Shown in pieces: positions 1 through 8,579 of a stretch of DNA of 27,664 nucleotides (position 1 is the first letter of the stretch; each line of letters starts with the position of its first letter). The stretch covers positions 1-27,664 of the forward strand of contig CALCIC010000729.1 in NCBI GenBank assembly GCA_937907405.1, given 5' to 3'. The notes beneath the pieces were generated by a model. That model was not told the DNA's origin. It did not search any database and saw only the letters and a program-made list of their open reading frames with translations. A program made the position numbers and the translations under genes. Origin of the DNA: an uncultured Isosphaeraceae bacterium. GTDB lineage: Bacteria; Planctomycetota; Planctomycetia; Isosphaerales; Isosphaeraceae.

Positions 1-2
1 GC

Positions 3-113
3 ATCAGCGTCTGGAATCAACAAACCGCATACATCAAATCCCGGAAAGTGCAGTCCATCAAAAGAAGAGTTGAATCCCTAAAGTATCATTTACTTCATCC
101 ATTGATCTATTGA
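3..113 (+). CDS. Possible 3' end of a truncated upstream gene
   Basis: An open frame enters from the left edge and stops at TGA 111-113, giving about 36 residues rich in Lys, Arg, Tyr and Leu that end in HLLHPLIY. The basic, aromatic C-terminus looks more protein-like than the two other forward frames, which also stop before position 115. The stretch is clearly more AT-rich than the rest of the window. No family can be named from so short a tail. It could equally be non-coding. Confidence 0.3.
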   Translation: MSVWNQQTAYIKSRKVQSIKRRVESLKYHLLHPLIY

Positions 114-520
114 AATCGCAGACGTTTTCTCCATTTTTCGCCGGCGCGTTCGGCGAATTCGGAGTTTTCCGCAAGCCCGACGTCCTTCACGGCCTCTCGC
201 GCACTGATTGGCCGCGCCTCGCCCCCCCCCGGAACCGGCCTTTCCATTCGCGCCGCGCCCCGGGCCCGGGCCCCGCCCCCGGCGGCCGTCGAGTCCGAAC
301 CTCGGAGGCCCTTGGGGGGTCTTGGATTCCGGCGCATGTGCGTCACGGACCGACTATGGTAGACTGGCGACGCGGTCGACGCCCGGCGCCGGTTCGAACG
401 TGTCTTGCAAGGACGCCGTGGTCGGTCGTAAAGTCTTGAATATTCTGTTTTTGAAGTGGTCGCCAGGGGACCGGCCGAAATGCGGCGCGCGTCCTGGCGG
501 CCGAGCTTGGGGAAGCGGCG
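114..520 (+). other. Intergenic region upstream of ilvN
   Basis: This 407-base gap is very GC-rich and holds no convincing gene. The short frames present have arginine/proline-rich translations typical of GC-rich noise. A 12-base perfect palindrome, CCCGGGCCCGGG, lies at 259-270. A ribosome binding site GGGGAAG lies just before the ilvN ATG. No clear -35/-10 pair could be fixed, although the only AT-rich patch (around 435-455, containing GAATATTC) is a plausible place for the ilvN promoter. The large subunit gene ilvB, usually directly upstream of ilvN, is not here. Confidence 0.5.
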
Positions 521-1144
521 ATGGCTAGCAGCACGGGTACCGACGCCTCGAATTCTTCGACCAGGGAAAACTCGCGGACCAGGGGGATGCGCCACGTCCT
601 CTCCGCCCTGGTGCAGAACCGGCCCGGGGTGCTCGCCCACGTATCGGGGATGTTCTCCTCTCGGGGCTACAACATCGAAAGCCTGGCCGTCGGCGAGACC
701 GAGAACCCCCTGCTCTCGCGGATCACCGTGGTGGTGATGGGGGACGACCGCTACATCGAGCAGGTCCGCAAGCAGCTTGAGAAGATCGTCACCGTGGTCA
801 AGGTCCACGACATCTCCAAGGAAGACTACGTCGAGCGCGACTTGATGCTGATCAAGATCAAGGCGACGCCCGCCAACCGGATGGAGATCCAGTCGCTGGT
901 GGAGATCTTCCGGGGACGGATCGTCGACGTCAGCCTTGAGGAAGTCATGATCGAGATCTCCGGGCAGGAGAAGAAGGTCGAGGCCTTCATCGAAGCCGTC
1001 CGGAGCTACGGGATTCTCGAGATGGCGCGGACCGGCCGGATCGCCCTGGTTCGAGGCCTTCTGGGCAACGAGGAAGCCCTCCGGGGTACGGAGTCGCCCA
1101 TCGAGGAGGCCAAGCCGATGGTCCACGGGCACTCCGAGCTTTAA
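521..1144 (+). CDS. ilvN: Acetolactate synthase small (regulatory) subunit
   Basis: This is the regulatory subunit of acetohydroxyacid synthase, which stimulates the catalytic subunit and carries feedback inhibition by valine. It acts at the first common step of valine, leucine and isoleucine synthesis, in the cytoplasm. The 207-residue protein has an N-terminal ACT domain (about residues 23-95, with LSALVQNRPGVLAHVSGMF and GYNIESLAVGETE) and the conserved C-terminal half with MEIQSLVEIFRGRIVDVS and a GILEMARTG segment. ATG 521 has a good upstream GGGGAAG. It adds a 22-residue Ser/Thr-rich extension ahead of Met23 (587), where most homologues begin. A start at 587 is possible, but its purine run abuts the ATG. 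ilvC follows 177 bases downstream; no ilvB is adjacent. Confidence 0.93.
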   Translation: MASSTGTDASNSSTRENSRTRGMRHVLSALVQNRPGVLAHVSGMFSSRGYNIESLAVGETENPLLSRITVVVMGDDRYIEQVRKQLEKIVTVVKVHDISKEDYVERDLMLIKIKATPANRMEIQSLVEIFRGRIVDVSLEEVMIEISGQEKKVEAFIEAVRSYGILEMARTGRIALVRGLLGNEEALRGTESPIEEAKPMVHGHSEL

Positions 1145-1240
1145 GCCTCGCCCCAATCGCGGCCCCGCCTTGACGGGGTCCGGCCGGCGGCGCCTCGCGT
1201 CGCCCCCCCGCCCGGACGCGACGCCCGCCGAATTCCAACC

Positions 1241-1282
1241 GCCCGGGACTGAGCCGATCAGGCCCCGGGCCTTCTCTTTTTT
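1241..1282 (+). terminator. Hairpin plus T-run between ilvN and ilvC
   Basis: GCCCGGG (1241-1247) can pair perfectly with CCCGGGC (1264-1270) across a 16-base loop. A six-T run follows at 1277-1282. A competing smaller stem AGGCC/GGCCT (1260-1272) shares the right arm, so two alternative folds exist. The arrangement resembles an intrinsic terminator or attenuator in the ilvC leader. No leader peptide rich in Leu, Val or Ile was found beside it. Confidence 0.45.
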
Positions 1283-1321
1283 CCTACTCTTTTCAACAAG
1301 ACGAGCCTCCAGGAGAACGCG

Positions 1322-2326
1322 ATGCCCGCCCAGATGTACTACGACCAGGACGCCGACCTTTCGTTGCTCAAGGGGAAGACGGTGGCGATCATCGGCTACG
1401 GCAGCCAGGGTCACGCCCACGCCCAGAACCTCCGCGATTCGGGGTGCAACGTGGTGGTCGGCCAGCGGCCGGGCTCCGCCAATTACGACCTCGCCGTCGC
1501 CGACGGCTTCAAGCCGGTCTCGGCGGCCGAGGCGGCCGAGGCGGGCGACCTGGTCAACCTGCTGCTCCCCGACGAGGTCCAGGGGGAGATCTACGCCCAC
1601 GACGTCAAGCCGAACCTCAAGCCCGGTAATCTGCTGCTCTGCTCGCACGGCTTCAACATCCACTTCGGCCAGGTCGTCCCCCCCAAGGGGGTCGACAGCG
1701 CCCTGGTGGCGCCCAAGGGCCCCGGCCACCTGGTCCGCAGCGAGTACGTCAAGGGAGGTGGCGTCCCCTGCCTGATCGCCACCGCCGACGACTGCACGCC
1801 GGCCGGCAAGGCGCTGGCCCTGGCCTACGCCAAGGGGATCGGCGGCGCCCGCGCCGGCGTCTTGCAGACCACCTTCGCCGAGGAGACCGAGACCGACCTG
1901 TTCGGCGAGCAGGTCGTCCTCTGCGGCGGCCTCAGCGCCCTGGTCAAGATGGGCTATGAGACGCTGGTCGAGGCCGGCTACCAGCCCGAGAGCGCGTACT
2001 TCGAGTGCGTCCACGAGTTGAAGCTGATCGTCGACCTGATCTATCAGGGCGGCCTCGACTACATGAGGTACAGCATCTCGAACACCGCCGAATACGGCGA
2101 TTACAGCCGCGGGCCGCGGATCGTCAACGAACAGACCCGCGAGGAGATGCGGAAGATCCTCAAGGAGATCCAGACGGGCCAGTTCGCCCGCGAGTGGATC
2201 CTCGAGAACAAGGCCAACCGCCCCGTCTTCAACGCCACCAAGAAGCGCGAGCGCCTGCACCCCGTCGAGACCGTCGGCAAGCGGCTCCGCGCGCTCATGC
2301 CGTGGATCAAGGCCAAGACGGTCTGA
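1322..2326 (+). CDS. ilvC: Ketol-acid reductoisomerase (class I)
   Basis: This enzyme catalyses the Mg2+ and NAD(P)H-dependent isomeroreduction of acetolactate and acetohydroxybutyrate, the second step of branched-chain amino acid synthesis. At 334 residues it has the short, class I length. The N-terminal Rossmann domain carries GYGSQGHAHAQN (about residues 25-36), followed by the cofactor-specificity loop QRPGSANYD. The C-terminal knotted domain shows the metal and substrate residues in ETETDLFGEQ and in the ECVHELKLIVDLIY segment, plus SISNTAEYGD. The AGGAG ribosome site (about 1311-1315) precedes ATG 1322. It follows ilvN, and the next gene starts 18 bases after the stop, so the two are probably cotranscribed. 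Confidence 0.97.
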   Translation: MPAQMYYDQDADLSLLKGKTVAIIGYGSQGHAHAQNLRDSGCNVVVGQRPGSANYDLAVADGFKPVSAAEAAEAGDLVNLLLPDEVQGEIYAHDVKPNLKPGNLLLCSHGFNIHFGQVVPPKGVDSALVAPKGPGHLVRSEYVKGGGVPCLIATADDCTPAGKALALAYAKGIGGARAGVLQTTFAEETETDLFGEQVVLCGGLSALVKMGYETLVEAGYQPESAYFECVHELKLIVDLIYQGGLDYMRYSISNTAEYGDYSRGPRIVNEQTREEMRKILKEIQTGQFAREWILENKANRPVFNATKKRERLHPVETVGKRLRALMPWIKAKTV

Positions 2327-2344
2327 CCCCCGAGGTCGTTTCCC

Positions 2345-3256
2345 ATGCCGCTCTACCGGGAGTGTCCTTCCTGCCGAGCCCTGCTTACGGAGGAACAGCT
2401 CAACTCCACCCGGGGGCTCTGCCCCTACTGCGACTCCCGGGTCGGAGAAAGCGACGAGTTCGCGAGCCCCGACGCCGCCCCGGATTTCCGGCGGCGGCGG
2501 TCGCTCGCGCCGATCTCGGTCCCCGAACCGATCGGCGGCAAGCTCGGCACGGCGTTGTTCCTGTTGTTCGAGCAGTTCGCGATCATCGCCGGGCTGATGC
2601 TGATCATCAAGCTGCCGTCGAACATCGCCATCGAGGTGATCGCCGACCGCAACCCCAACCCCGTCGACCCGTTCGAAGTCTTGCGTCTCCGGTTTCTCGT
2701 CGACCTGTTCTTCGGCCCGATCTACATGGCCGGCGTGGTCACTCTGCTGGCGAACCGGATGGCGGGGCTGCCGACGACGTTCAGCGAGGCGGCGCGGGCG
2801 GGCCTGCACAACTGGGCCCGGCTGTTCGCCGCGCAGATCGTCGCGCGAATCTTCATCGTCTGCGGCCTGATCCTCTTCATCGTCCCCGGCGTCGTGCTCG
2901 CCGTCCGCTACTGCCTGATCGACGAGGCGGTCGTGCTGGAGGGCGCCGGCGCCGCCGATTCGCGAGCCCGCAGCTCGGCCCTGACGGCCGGTAAGGAACT
3001 CAAGATCCTGGCGGCCGGCGCCGCCTCGATCTTCCTGGCCGTGTCGTTCGGCGTGCTCGTCGTCGACCTGGCTGAGCAAGCGGGCCTGCTCGAACACCCG
3101 GCGGCCCGCGCGGCCGTCTTCAGCCTGGCCGACGTCTTCACCATCTTCAACTCGATCGTGTTGTTCCTCTATTACTGGGAAGCGCGCGCCGAGAGGGAGT
3201 CTGAAGCCGAGGTCGCGCAGCCGGCCGCCAAGGAAGCCCAGAACTACGAACTGTAA
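2345..3256 (+). CDS. Zinc-ribbon multi-pass membrane protein (YciC/DUF975-like)
   Basis: The function is not known. The 303-residue protein begins with a four-cysteine zinc ribbon, CPSCRALL...CPYC (residues 7-29), then a short basic linker. Hydrophobic segments fit about five membrane helices (roughly 70-95, 112-132, 158-190, 221-243 and 258-278). The segment ILFIVPGVVLAVRYCLIDEA followed by VVLEG resembles the signature of the UPF0259/DUF975 group of integral membrane proteins; that assignment is by pattern only. The charged C-terminal tail would be cytoplasmic. It starts 18 bases after ilvC and is probably in the same transcript, although no metabolic link to branched-chain synthesis is apparent. 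Confidence 0.75.
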   Translation: MPLYRECPSCRALLTEEQLNSTRGLCPYCDSRVGESDEFASPDAAPDFRRRRSLAPISVPEPIGGKLGTALFLLFEQFAIIAGLMLIIKLPSNIAIEVIADRNPNPVDPFEVLRLRFLVDLFFGPIYMAGVVTLLANRMAGLPTTFSEAARAGLHNWARLFAAQIVARIFIVCGLILFIVPGVVLAVRYCLIDEAVVLEGAGAADSRARSSALTAGKELKILAAGAASIFLAVSFGVLVVDLAEQAGLLEHPAARAAVFSLADVFTIFNSIVLFLYYWEARAERESEAEVAQPAAKEAQNYEL

Positions 3257-3300
3257 CGGACGCAACGCCGAACCGACGCCCTCAAGGTGGTTCCCTCGCC

Positions 3301-3534
3301 ATGGCCGACCTCATCCAGAAAGCGCCCGAGAACGCCCCGGGCCGATACTACGTCGATCTGACCTGCATCGACTGCGACCTCTGCCGCGAAACCGCGCCGG
3401 CGAACTTCGCCCGCGACGACGACGAAGGCCACAGCTTCGTCTTCCACCAGCCCACCACCCCCGAGCAAGAAGCCGCCTGCGGCCTCGCGCTCCTGGAATG
3501 CCCGGTCGAGGCCATCGGCGACGACGGCGGCTGA
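3301..3534 (+). CDS. Small single-cluster ferredoxin
   Basis: This 77-residue cytoplasmic electron carrier has CIDCDLC (Cys22, Cys25, Cys28) and a distant ECPVEAI (Cys67-Pro68), the layout of ferredoxins with one [4Fe-4S] cluster. An additional Cys60 lies seven residues before the fourth ligand; in related single-cluster ferredoxins the extra cysteine may form a disulfide, or the site may hold a [3Fe-4S] cluster. The second cluster motif of bacterial 2[4Fe-4S] ferredoxins is absent. An AAGGTGG ribosome site lies upstream of ATG 3301. The gene is 44 bases after the membrane protein and converges with the next gene at a gap of only 18 bases. Its redox partner cannot be read from context. Confidence 0.88.
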   Translation: MADLIQKAPENAPGRYYVDLTCIDCDLCRETAPANFARDDDEGHSFVFHQPTTPEQEAACGLALLECPVEAIGDDGG

Positions 3535-3552
3535 GAGGAGCGGATCGATCGC

Positions 3553-5988
3553 TCACCGCCCATCGCCGCGTAACAGCCAGACCTCGGCGATCTGGCATCC
3601 TCGACCGTTCCGCCCCTTGCCGGGCTCTTGCCGCCACGACAGCGTCAACGCGCCGTCGGCCGTGGCCCTGACGGGGACGTCGAACTCCAAGGGGGCCGGA
3701 TTGACGGGCTTCTTGAACCAGTCGTGGACCGTCTCGTCGTCTGCGTCCAAACGGATCTTGTTGCCGAAGCTGTCCCCCGCGTAGACGACCCGGACTCGGT
3801 ACGTCGCCTTGGAATCGAGGCCGTCGTAATGCAGTTGAACGGGGGCGTCATAGACGATCTGGGCGTTGCGCCTCCAGGCCAGCGGCCAGCCGGCCCTCGC
3901 GCCGAAGCCGGCCGTCGGCCCACGTCGGAAATCGGGATCGTCGGCGTAATCGACCGGATGAACGAGGTGCGGCTGCCGGGCGAGGTTCCCGAGGTCGTCG
4001 TAAAACCCGTCGGGGCCGGGATTCGTCCGTTCGACGATCGCCTGGACCCCCTTGAGGACCTCGGCCTCGTTCGGGTTCCGCCTGAGTTCCGCCAGCCGAG
4101 CCCGCAGCCAGAGTCGATCGTTGAGCGGTACGTCGATCGTGTCGAGGTTCGCCCCTCTGTCGACGCCGATCGCGTCGTACAACGGCACGCTGAGCTGCAT
4201 GCCGATGCTCGCGAACAGATCGTCGGCGAGCCCCCGCACCCGGGATTTGAGCGGCCCGGCGAACGGCTCGACCGCCCCCTCCGCCAGGATCGCGTCGGCC
4301 TGATCCAGGGCGGCCCGGACGCCGTCGGCGCGCTTCGCCAAAACGTCGAGCGCCCGCTTCTCCTGGTCCGTCTCGACGGCGAGGCGGTCGCGGACGTAAC
4401 CGTCGTAAAAGGCCCGATAAAGCGCCTGCTGGAACCGCCAATCGTCGCGAGTCGCGCGGTCCGCTCCCTTTTCGAGGTCGTCGAACAATTTGACCGTCGT
4501 TTCGATCGAGGGGTTCGCGGCGATCGGCCCGCGCCAGTTGCGCTCGAGCCCCAGGAGCCCCTCGGCGAAGCGGTCGGCCCGCGCGTCGTCGAGATTCACA
4601 TACGCTCTTGCATACTGTTTCAAAACGTCGGACAGGTCGGCGTCGGGGTCCCAGCCCAGGGCGCTCCAGACGCACTTGTTGACGTCGTCGTTGCAGCCCT
4701 CGGAGTAGGTCAAAAAGCCGATCGTCCCCGGCGTGTAATACTTAAAAATCGCCGCCTGCTGGGTGGGGCGCGGGTTGATCGACTCGCGGCCCTCGCATTC
4801 TGAGAACGCCAGGTCCCAGTCGGGCGCGGGGAACTGGCACTGCTGGTTGTGGGTGACGTCGGGATAACCCCGGATCGGATACCGCGAGGGGACCGCCTTG
4901 CGGAGGTCGGCCATGCTCAGCCGCACCTGCGGCCCATGCACCACGCCGGTCAACCAGGCGGGTTCCGTCTTGAGGATCTCGACGAACTCGTCGGTCCACG
5001 TCTGGTCGAACCCCTGGGGAGACACCCAGAGGCCGGCCCTGGGATGCGACTTGTGAAGGGTCTCCGCCACCCGCTCCAAAAACGGCATCAGCACCTTGGG
5101 CGCGGTGTGCCCCGGATCGCCGCCGGGGACGAAGACCGCGTCGACGCGCGGAAGTTTGCTCAACACCTCATGCCATGATTTGAGTTCGGCCTCGACGACC
5201 TCGGGCTTCGAGTAGTCGGGCTCCATCGCCGGAAACCAGACCCAGACGTCCAGGCCGTAGTCGTCGAGCAGCTTCGACATCCCGATCATCATCTCCATCG
5301 GCGGCCGCGGAAAGTGCGGGCTGTACGAGTCGTCGTCGGTTCGCGGGGGGAGCAGTTCGACGGCGTTGGCGCCGAAGATCGCCAGGTCGCGGATGTAGCG
5401 TTCCCATCGAGGCAGGTCCCAGGCGTCGTACGAGTTCGTCTTGGGGCGATAGCCGAGCTGGTGGCCCCGGAGCGGAAACCTCGGGCTGGTCGCGATTTGC
5501 AGGCTCCCGGGGAGCGCGGCCTTCCCCTTCGTCGTCCTCAACTCGCGGAGCAACCGGCCGACTCCGAACAGCACCCCGCGCGGGTCGACGCCGGCCACGA
5601 GAACGACCGCCTTCCCGTTCGTCGTCTCGGCCTGAAGGCGATAGCCCTCCGCGCCGATCGACCGCGGTGGATCGGCGAACCCGCCGCCGCGCGGCCCGGC
5701 GAGGTCGGCGACCGCCCCGTACGCCCCCACCGCGACGACCGCCGCCGCGTCGTCCGGCCAGGTCTGGACGACGGGCCAGGTCACTCCCGACCGCCGCGCC
5801 ACGTCGTCGACCAGCAACCGCACCGCGCGCTTCTCGACGGCCGTGGCCGATGCGGGCTCGACGACCACGGCGCGCGACAGATCGATCGTCCGGTCGTCCC
5901 CGCGCGCCGTCCGGGGTTCGGCAAGACGTGTCAGACCGCCGCAAACCAGGACCAGGCCGAGCGCGGCTCGCAAGGGGATCGTCTTCAT
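3553..5988 (-). CDS. Exported glycoside hydrolase-like protein
   Basis: This is a probable secreted or periplasmic carbohydrate-active protein of 811 residues. I chose the ATG at 5988 because it starts a clear signal peptide (MKTIPLRAALGLVLVCGG); a longer reading from TTG 6099 would bury that signal. After the leader comes a hexosaminidase/alpha-glucuronidase-type N-terminal domain (GH20b/GH67N-like fold), recognisable by VLVAGVDPRGVLFGVGRLLR. Next is a long TIM-barrel-like region with RGHQLGYRPKTNSYDAWD, NAVELLPPRTDDD, VWVWFPAMEPDY and VFVPGGDPGH. The C-terminus (about the last 130 residues) looks like a beta-sandwich. The catalytic pair cannot be fixed, so the substrate is unknown; it may belong to a GH20/GH67/GH84-related clan. 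It stands alone on the minus strand. Confidence 0.72.
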   Translation of the reverse strand: MKTIPLRAALGLVLVCGGLTRLAEPRTARGDDRTIDLSRAVVVEPASATAVEKRAVRLLVDDVARRSGVTWPVVQTWPDDAAAVVAVGAYGAVADLAGPRGGGFADPPRSIGAEGYRLQAETTNGKAVVLVAGVDPRGVLFGVGRLLRELRTTKGKAALPGSLQIATSPRFPLRGHQLGYRPKTNSYDAWDLPRWERYIRDLAIFGANAVELLPPRTDDDSYSPHFPRPPMEMMIGMSKLLDDYGLDVWVWFPAMEPDYSKPEVVEAELKSWHEVLSKLPRVDAVFVPGGDPGHTAPKVLMPFLERVAETLHKSHPRAGLWVSPQGFDQTWTDEFVEILKTEPAWLTGVVHGPQVRLSMADLRKAVPSRYPIRGYPDVTHNQQCQFPAPDWDLAFSECEGRESINPRPTQQAAIFKYYTPGTIGFLTYSEGCNDDVNKCVWSALGWDPDADLSDVLKQYARAYVNLDDARADRFAEGLLGLERNWRGPIAANPSIETTVKLFDDLEKGADRATRDDWRFQQALYRAFYDGYVRDRLAVETDQEKRALDVLAKRADGVRAALDQADAILAEGAVEPFAGPLKSRVRGLADDLFASIGMQLSVPLYDAIGVDRGANLDTIDVPLNDRLWLRARLAELRRNPNEAEVLKGVQAIVERTNPGPDGFYDDLGNLARQPHLVHPVDYADDPDFRRGPTAGFGARAGWPLAWRRNAQIVYDAPVQLHYDGLDSKATYRVRVVYAGDSFGNKIRLDADDETVHDWFKKPVNPAPLEFDVPVRATADGALTLSWRQEPGKGRNGRGCQIAEVWLLRGDGR

Positions 5989-6201
5989 GTCGCCTCGTCG
6001 CATCGTTGAAGATCGCTTCGCGGGAACGTCCCCGCCATGGTTCTTCCCGACTCGTTCCGGGACGGCTATCATGTTATTCTCTCGACCGACGCCGTCCAAG
6101 TCCGTCGATCGACGGTCGACCCGAAAGGCGCGCTCGACTCGGTGGCTCTCGCATCGTGGAATCGAACCGCCAGGCGTCCCTCCCTACGAATCGAGGAAGT
6201 C

Positions 6202-6636
6202 ATGACAACGCGCGCCCGACGGCGGATTGCACTCGTCCCGATGGTCCTTGGGATGGTCGTACTGAGCGTCCTCGCGGCAAGGACGGCCACGCGGGCCGCG
6301 CAGGAGCAGAAGCCGAAGCCGACGCGTAGCGAGTTCATGCGTCAGAAGCTCGAATTCTCCAAGAACCTCCTCGAGGGGCTGACGATCGAGAACTACGAGA
6401 TCATCGAAAAGAACGCCAAGGCGCTCAAGCTTCTGAGCCAGGCCGCCGAATGGGAAGTTCCCTCGATTCCCAACGCGACCGACTACGTCGCCTTCACGAC
6501 CGACTTCCAGCGGATCGCCGACGATCTTTCCAAACAGGCCAAGGAGAAGCACATCGACGGCGCGACCATGGCCTACCTCCGACTGACGATGAACTGCGTG
6601 CAGTGCCACAAGTTCGTGCGATTCGCCAGCCATTGA
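6202..6636 (+). CDS. Cytochrome c'-like exported haem protein
   Basis: This 144-residue protein has a basic N-terminus, a hydrophobic leader (about residues 9-33) and a helical body. A single haem c motif, CVQCH (Cys132, Cys135, His136), sits close to the C-terminus. A C-terminal CXXCH after a four-helix bundle is the layout of cytochrome c'/c-556, so a periplasmic haem protein is the best guess; axial ligation and partner are unknown. The start at ATG 6202 is supported by GAGGAAG directly upstream and by the signal peptide. An upstream in-frame start at 6037 would place 55 non-signal residues in front. It lies 188 bases before the DUF1573 gene. Confidence 0.78.
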   Translation: MTTRARRRIALVPMVLGMVVLSVLAARTATRAAQEQKPKPTRSEFMRQKLEFSKNLLEGLTIENYEIIEKNAKALKLLSQAAEWEVPSIPNATDYVAFTTDFQRIADDLSKQAKEKHIDGATMAYLRLTMNCVQCHKFVRFASH

Positions 6637-6823
6637 CCGAGCGCGCGGTTCGACGTCGACACGGATCGCGCGCGACGATTCACGAGCCTGGAGCGATCGC
6701 CGATCCTCGCCGCCCGATCGCAAGAGTGAGCGCGGCCGCCGATCCTTCCGATAAAGGAATGGAGTGTGAACCTCCCAGCGGGGATGTTTCCTCGATGCCA
6801 GGTAATGATCGCAGGAGGCGATA

Positions 6824-7840
6824 ATGGCTCGGCGAATGATCTGGGCGGCCCTCGCGGGCTGCATTCTTGCGGGGCTTTCGTCGCCGGAAGCGGACGCTGC
6901 GAACTGGGCGGATTCGTTGTTCGCGGAGCGGTCGCACGATTTCGGACCGGTCCCGCGCGGCGCCAAGGTCAAGCACGAATTCGTGCTCCACAACCGGCTT
7001 GCGGAGCCCGTGACGATCCTCGGCCTTCGCCCCTCGTGCGGCTGCACCAGCGGCCACGCCAGCGCGTCGAGCGTCAATCCCGGCGAGTCGGCGGTCGTTG
7101 AAGCGCAGATGGACACGCGCAACTTCCTGGGCCGCAAGCCGACGATCCTGTTCGTCACGCTGGTCACCGCGAGCGGCCGAGAGGCCGAGGTCCGGCTGAA
7201 CGTCGTGTCGAACATCCTGGCCGACGTCGTCCTCAACCCCGGCTCGATCGACTTCGGCTCGGTCCTCAAAGGGCAGGGAGCGAACCAGACCCTGACCATT
7301 GATCGGATCAACGGCCGCGACTGGCGGTTCGAGCGGATGGTTTCCGGCAGCCAGGCGCTGACGGCCCAGCTCGTCGAGACCAGGCGCGACCCGAACACCG
7401 GCGCGGTCTCGTACCGGCTTGACGTCGGGGTCAAGCCCGACGCCCCTTCCGGTCCGCTCCGCGAGGAGATCCGCCTGCTGAGCAACGACCGCGAGACCCC
7501 GAGCATCCCGATCATGGTGACCGGATGGGTTCGAGGCGACCTCACGGCCTCGCCGTCGCTTCTCACCCTGGGCGAGGTGAACTCGACCGAGGGCAAGCAG
7601 GGCCGGTTCGTCATCCGCGCCTCCAAGCCGTTCGCGATCACGCAGGTCGAGGGCGTCGGCGACGGCTTCTCGGTCGCGCCCCCCGACGGCGCGCGGAAAA
7701 CGCTGCACATGCTGACCATCGCCTACAAACCCGAGGAAGGGACGACCCGCGGCGACCTCCGCCACGTCTTCCGGGTGTCGACCGACATCCCCGGCGAGCC
7801 CCCCCTGGACCTGACCGCGACCGTTCACGTCGATCCCTGA
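6824..7840 (+). CDS. DUF1573 domain exported protein
   Basis: The exact role is unknown. The 338-residue protein has a signal peptide (residues 1-25, ending around EADAA). A DUF1573 domain follows, with HDFGPVPRGAKVKHEFVLHN and the hallmark PSCGCT at about residues 67-72. Two further immunoglobulin-like repeats can be seen, one beginning LNPGSIDFGSVLKG and one around LTLGEVNSTEGKQGRFVI. Such ASPM/SPD-2/Hydin-like beta-sandwich repeats are abundant in exported proteins of Planctomycetes and Bacteroidetes. ATG 6824 is preceded by a perfect AGGAGG (6813-6818) at five bases. It may share a periplasmic setting with the cytochrome c'-like protein upstream. Confidence 0.85.
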   Translation: MARRMIWAALAGCILAGLSSPEADAANWADSLFAERSHDFGPVPRGAKVKHEFVLHNRLAEPVTILGLRPSCGCTSGHASASSVNPGESAVVEAQMDTRNFLGRKPTILFVTLVTASGREAEVRLNVVSNILADVVLNPGSIDFGSVLKGQGANQTLTIDRINGRDWRFERMVSGSQALTAQLVETRRDPNTGAVSYRLDVGVKPDAPSGPLREEIRLLSNDRETPSIPIMVTGWVRGDLTASPSLLTLGEVNSTEGKQGRFVIRASKPFAITQVEGVGDGFSVAPPDGARKTLHMLTIAYKPEEGTTRGDLRHVFRVSTDIPGEPPLDLTATVHVDP

Positions 7841-8101
7841 CGCCGAGACCGTTCCGGGCACATGGAGAAGGCCTGGGCCAGGTCGTGAGTTGGAGTGGCG
7901 AGGGCCTGCCGCGCCACGACGACGAAATGCAACGCGGGTCGAAAAAGGCGCGTCAGTTGCAATTAATCGACCAGCCTCTGGCCTTGGGCCCGTTCGCCAG
8001 CCTAGACTAACAATTGGACACCGAGATCGACTGGGAAACCAACAGTCAGTATCACCCCGTCCTTCAGAATGGGTTGATCCGTCGGTAGTGAGGGAGCATG
8101 T

Positions 8102-8551
8102 ATGATGGTTGCCACAGAAGACCGGCGTGGCTGGCAACACGTGTCGCCGGACGGCGAGAAGACCCTGATCGTTGAACTCGGGGCGGGCGGCAAGTTCGCC
8201 TTCAATGAGACCGACTTCGAGTATGCAACGGATGCGATCACGCGCCGCGATGAACTTAAGCAGCAATTCAGCGACCTGAAGGACCGCGTCCACAGGTGGC
8301 TGCTTGAACATGCCGACGTCATCGAGCGGGCGTACATCGGAGCCGGATCTGACGGGCTCACGGTCGTCATCATACGACGAGACCAGCAATTCGACGTTGA
8401 TTTCGAGTTGGCCGTATCCAGGTTCGACCTCGATCTGGCCAACCTAGGGTACCTGAATCTGCCCAACGTCAACCTGCTCTCGCTCCCCTGTTCGTCGCCG
8501 GAGGCCGTCCACGCGTTCATCAACCCGATGCTCGTGTGGATGAAGTCCTGA
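8102..8551 (+). CDS. Hypothetical protein, first gene of a low-GC pair
   Basis: I do not recognise this 149-residue soluble protein. It shows a short N-terminal beta region, a helical stretch (about residues 46-78, ITRRDELKQQFSDLKDRVHR), a strand LTVVIIRRD, then an acidic segment around VDFELAVSRFDLDLAN. No signal peptide, membrane helix or metal site is visible. ATG 8102 follows AGGGAG (8091-8096) at five bases; Met2 (8105) would be at eight bases and is equally plausible. Base composition is clearly less GC-rich and codon use less biased than in the flanking genes, suggesting acquisition. A HEPN-like gene starts 28 bases after its stop, and the two probably work together. Confidence 0.6.
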   Translation: MMVATEDRRGWQHVSPDGEKTLIVELGAGGKFAFNETDFEYATDAITRRDELKQQFSDLKDRVHRWLLEHADVIERAYIGAGSDGLTVVIIRRDQQFDVDFELAVSRFDLDLANLGYLNLPNVNLLSLPCSSPEAVHAFINPMLVWMKS

Positions 8552-8579
8552 CGTCGCAGCCCTCCAGGATCGCTCCGGA

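Noticed and set aside
389..403. GGTTCGAAC resembling a tRNA T-arm
   Set aside because: Flanking bases do not make a T stem, and no anticodon arm or acceptor stem can be built around it.
107..3265. A 1052-codon open frame on the minus strand
   Set aside because: It lies opposite ilvN, ilvC and the membrane protein, has a low-complexity Asp/Gly/Arg/Leu translation and no recognisable domain; it arises from GC-rich codon positions.
5989..6099. Longer N-terminus (TTG 6099) for the glycosidase-like protein
   Set aside because: It would bury the signal peptide beginning at ATG 5988.
6037..6201. Upstream in-frame start for the cytochrome c'-like gene
   Set aside because: It would put 55 non-signal residues before a clear leader; ATG 6202 has its own ribosome site.
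6680..8389. A 569-codon minus-strand frame
   Set aside because: It covers the DUF1573 gene and an intergenic gap in antisense; the sense genes have signal peptide, ribosome site and domain support.
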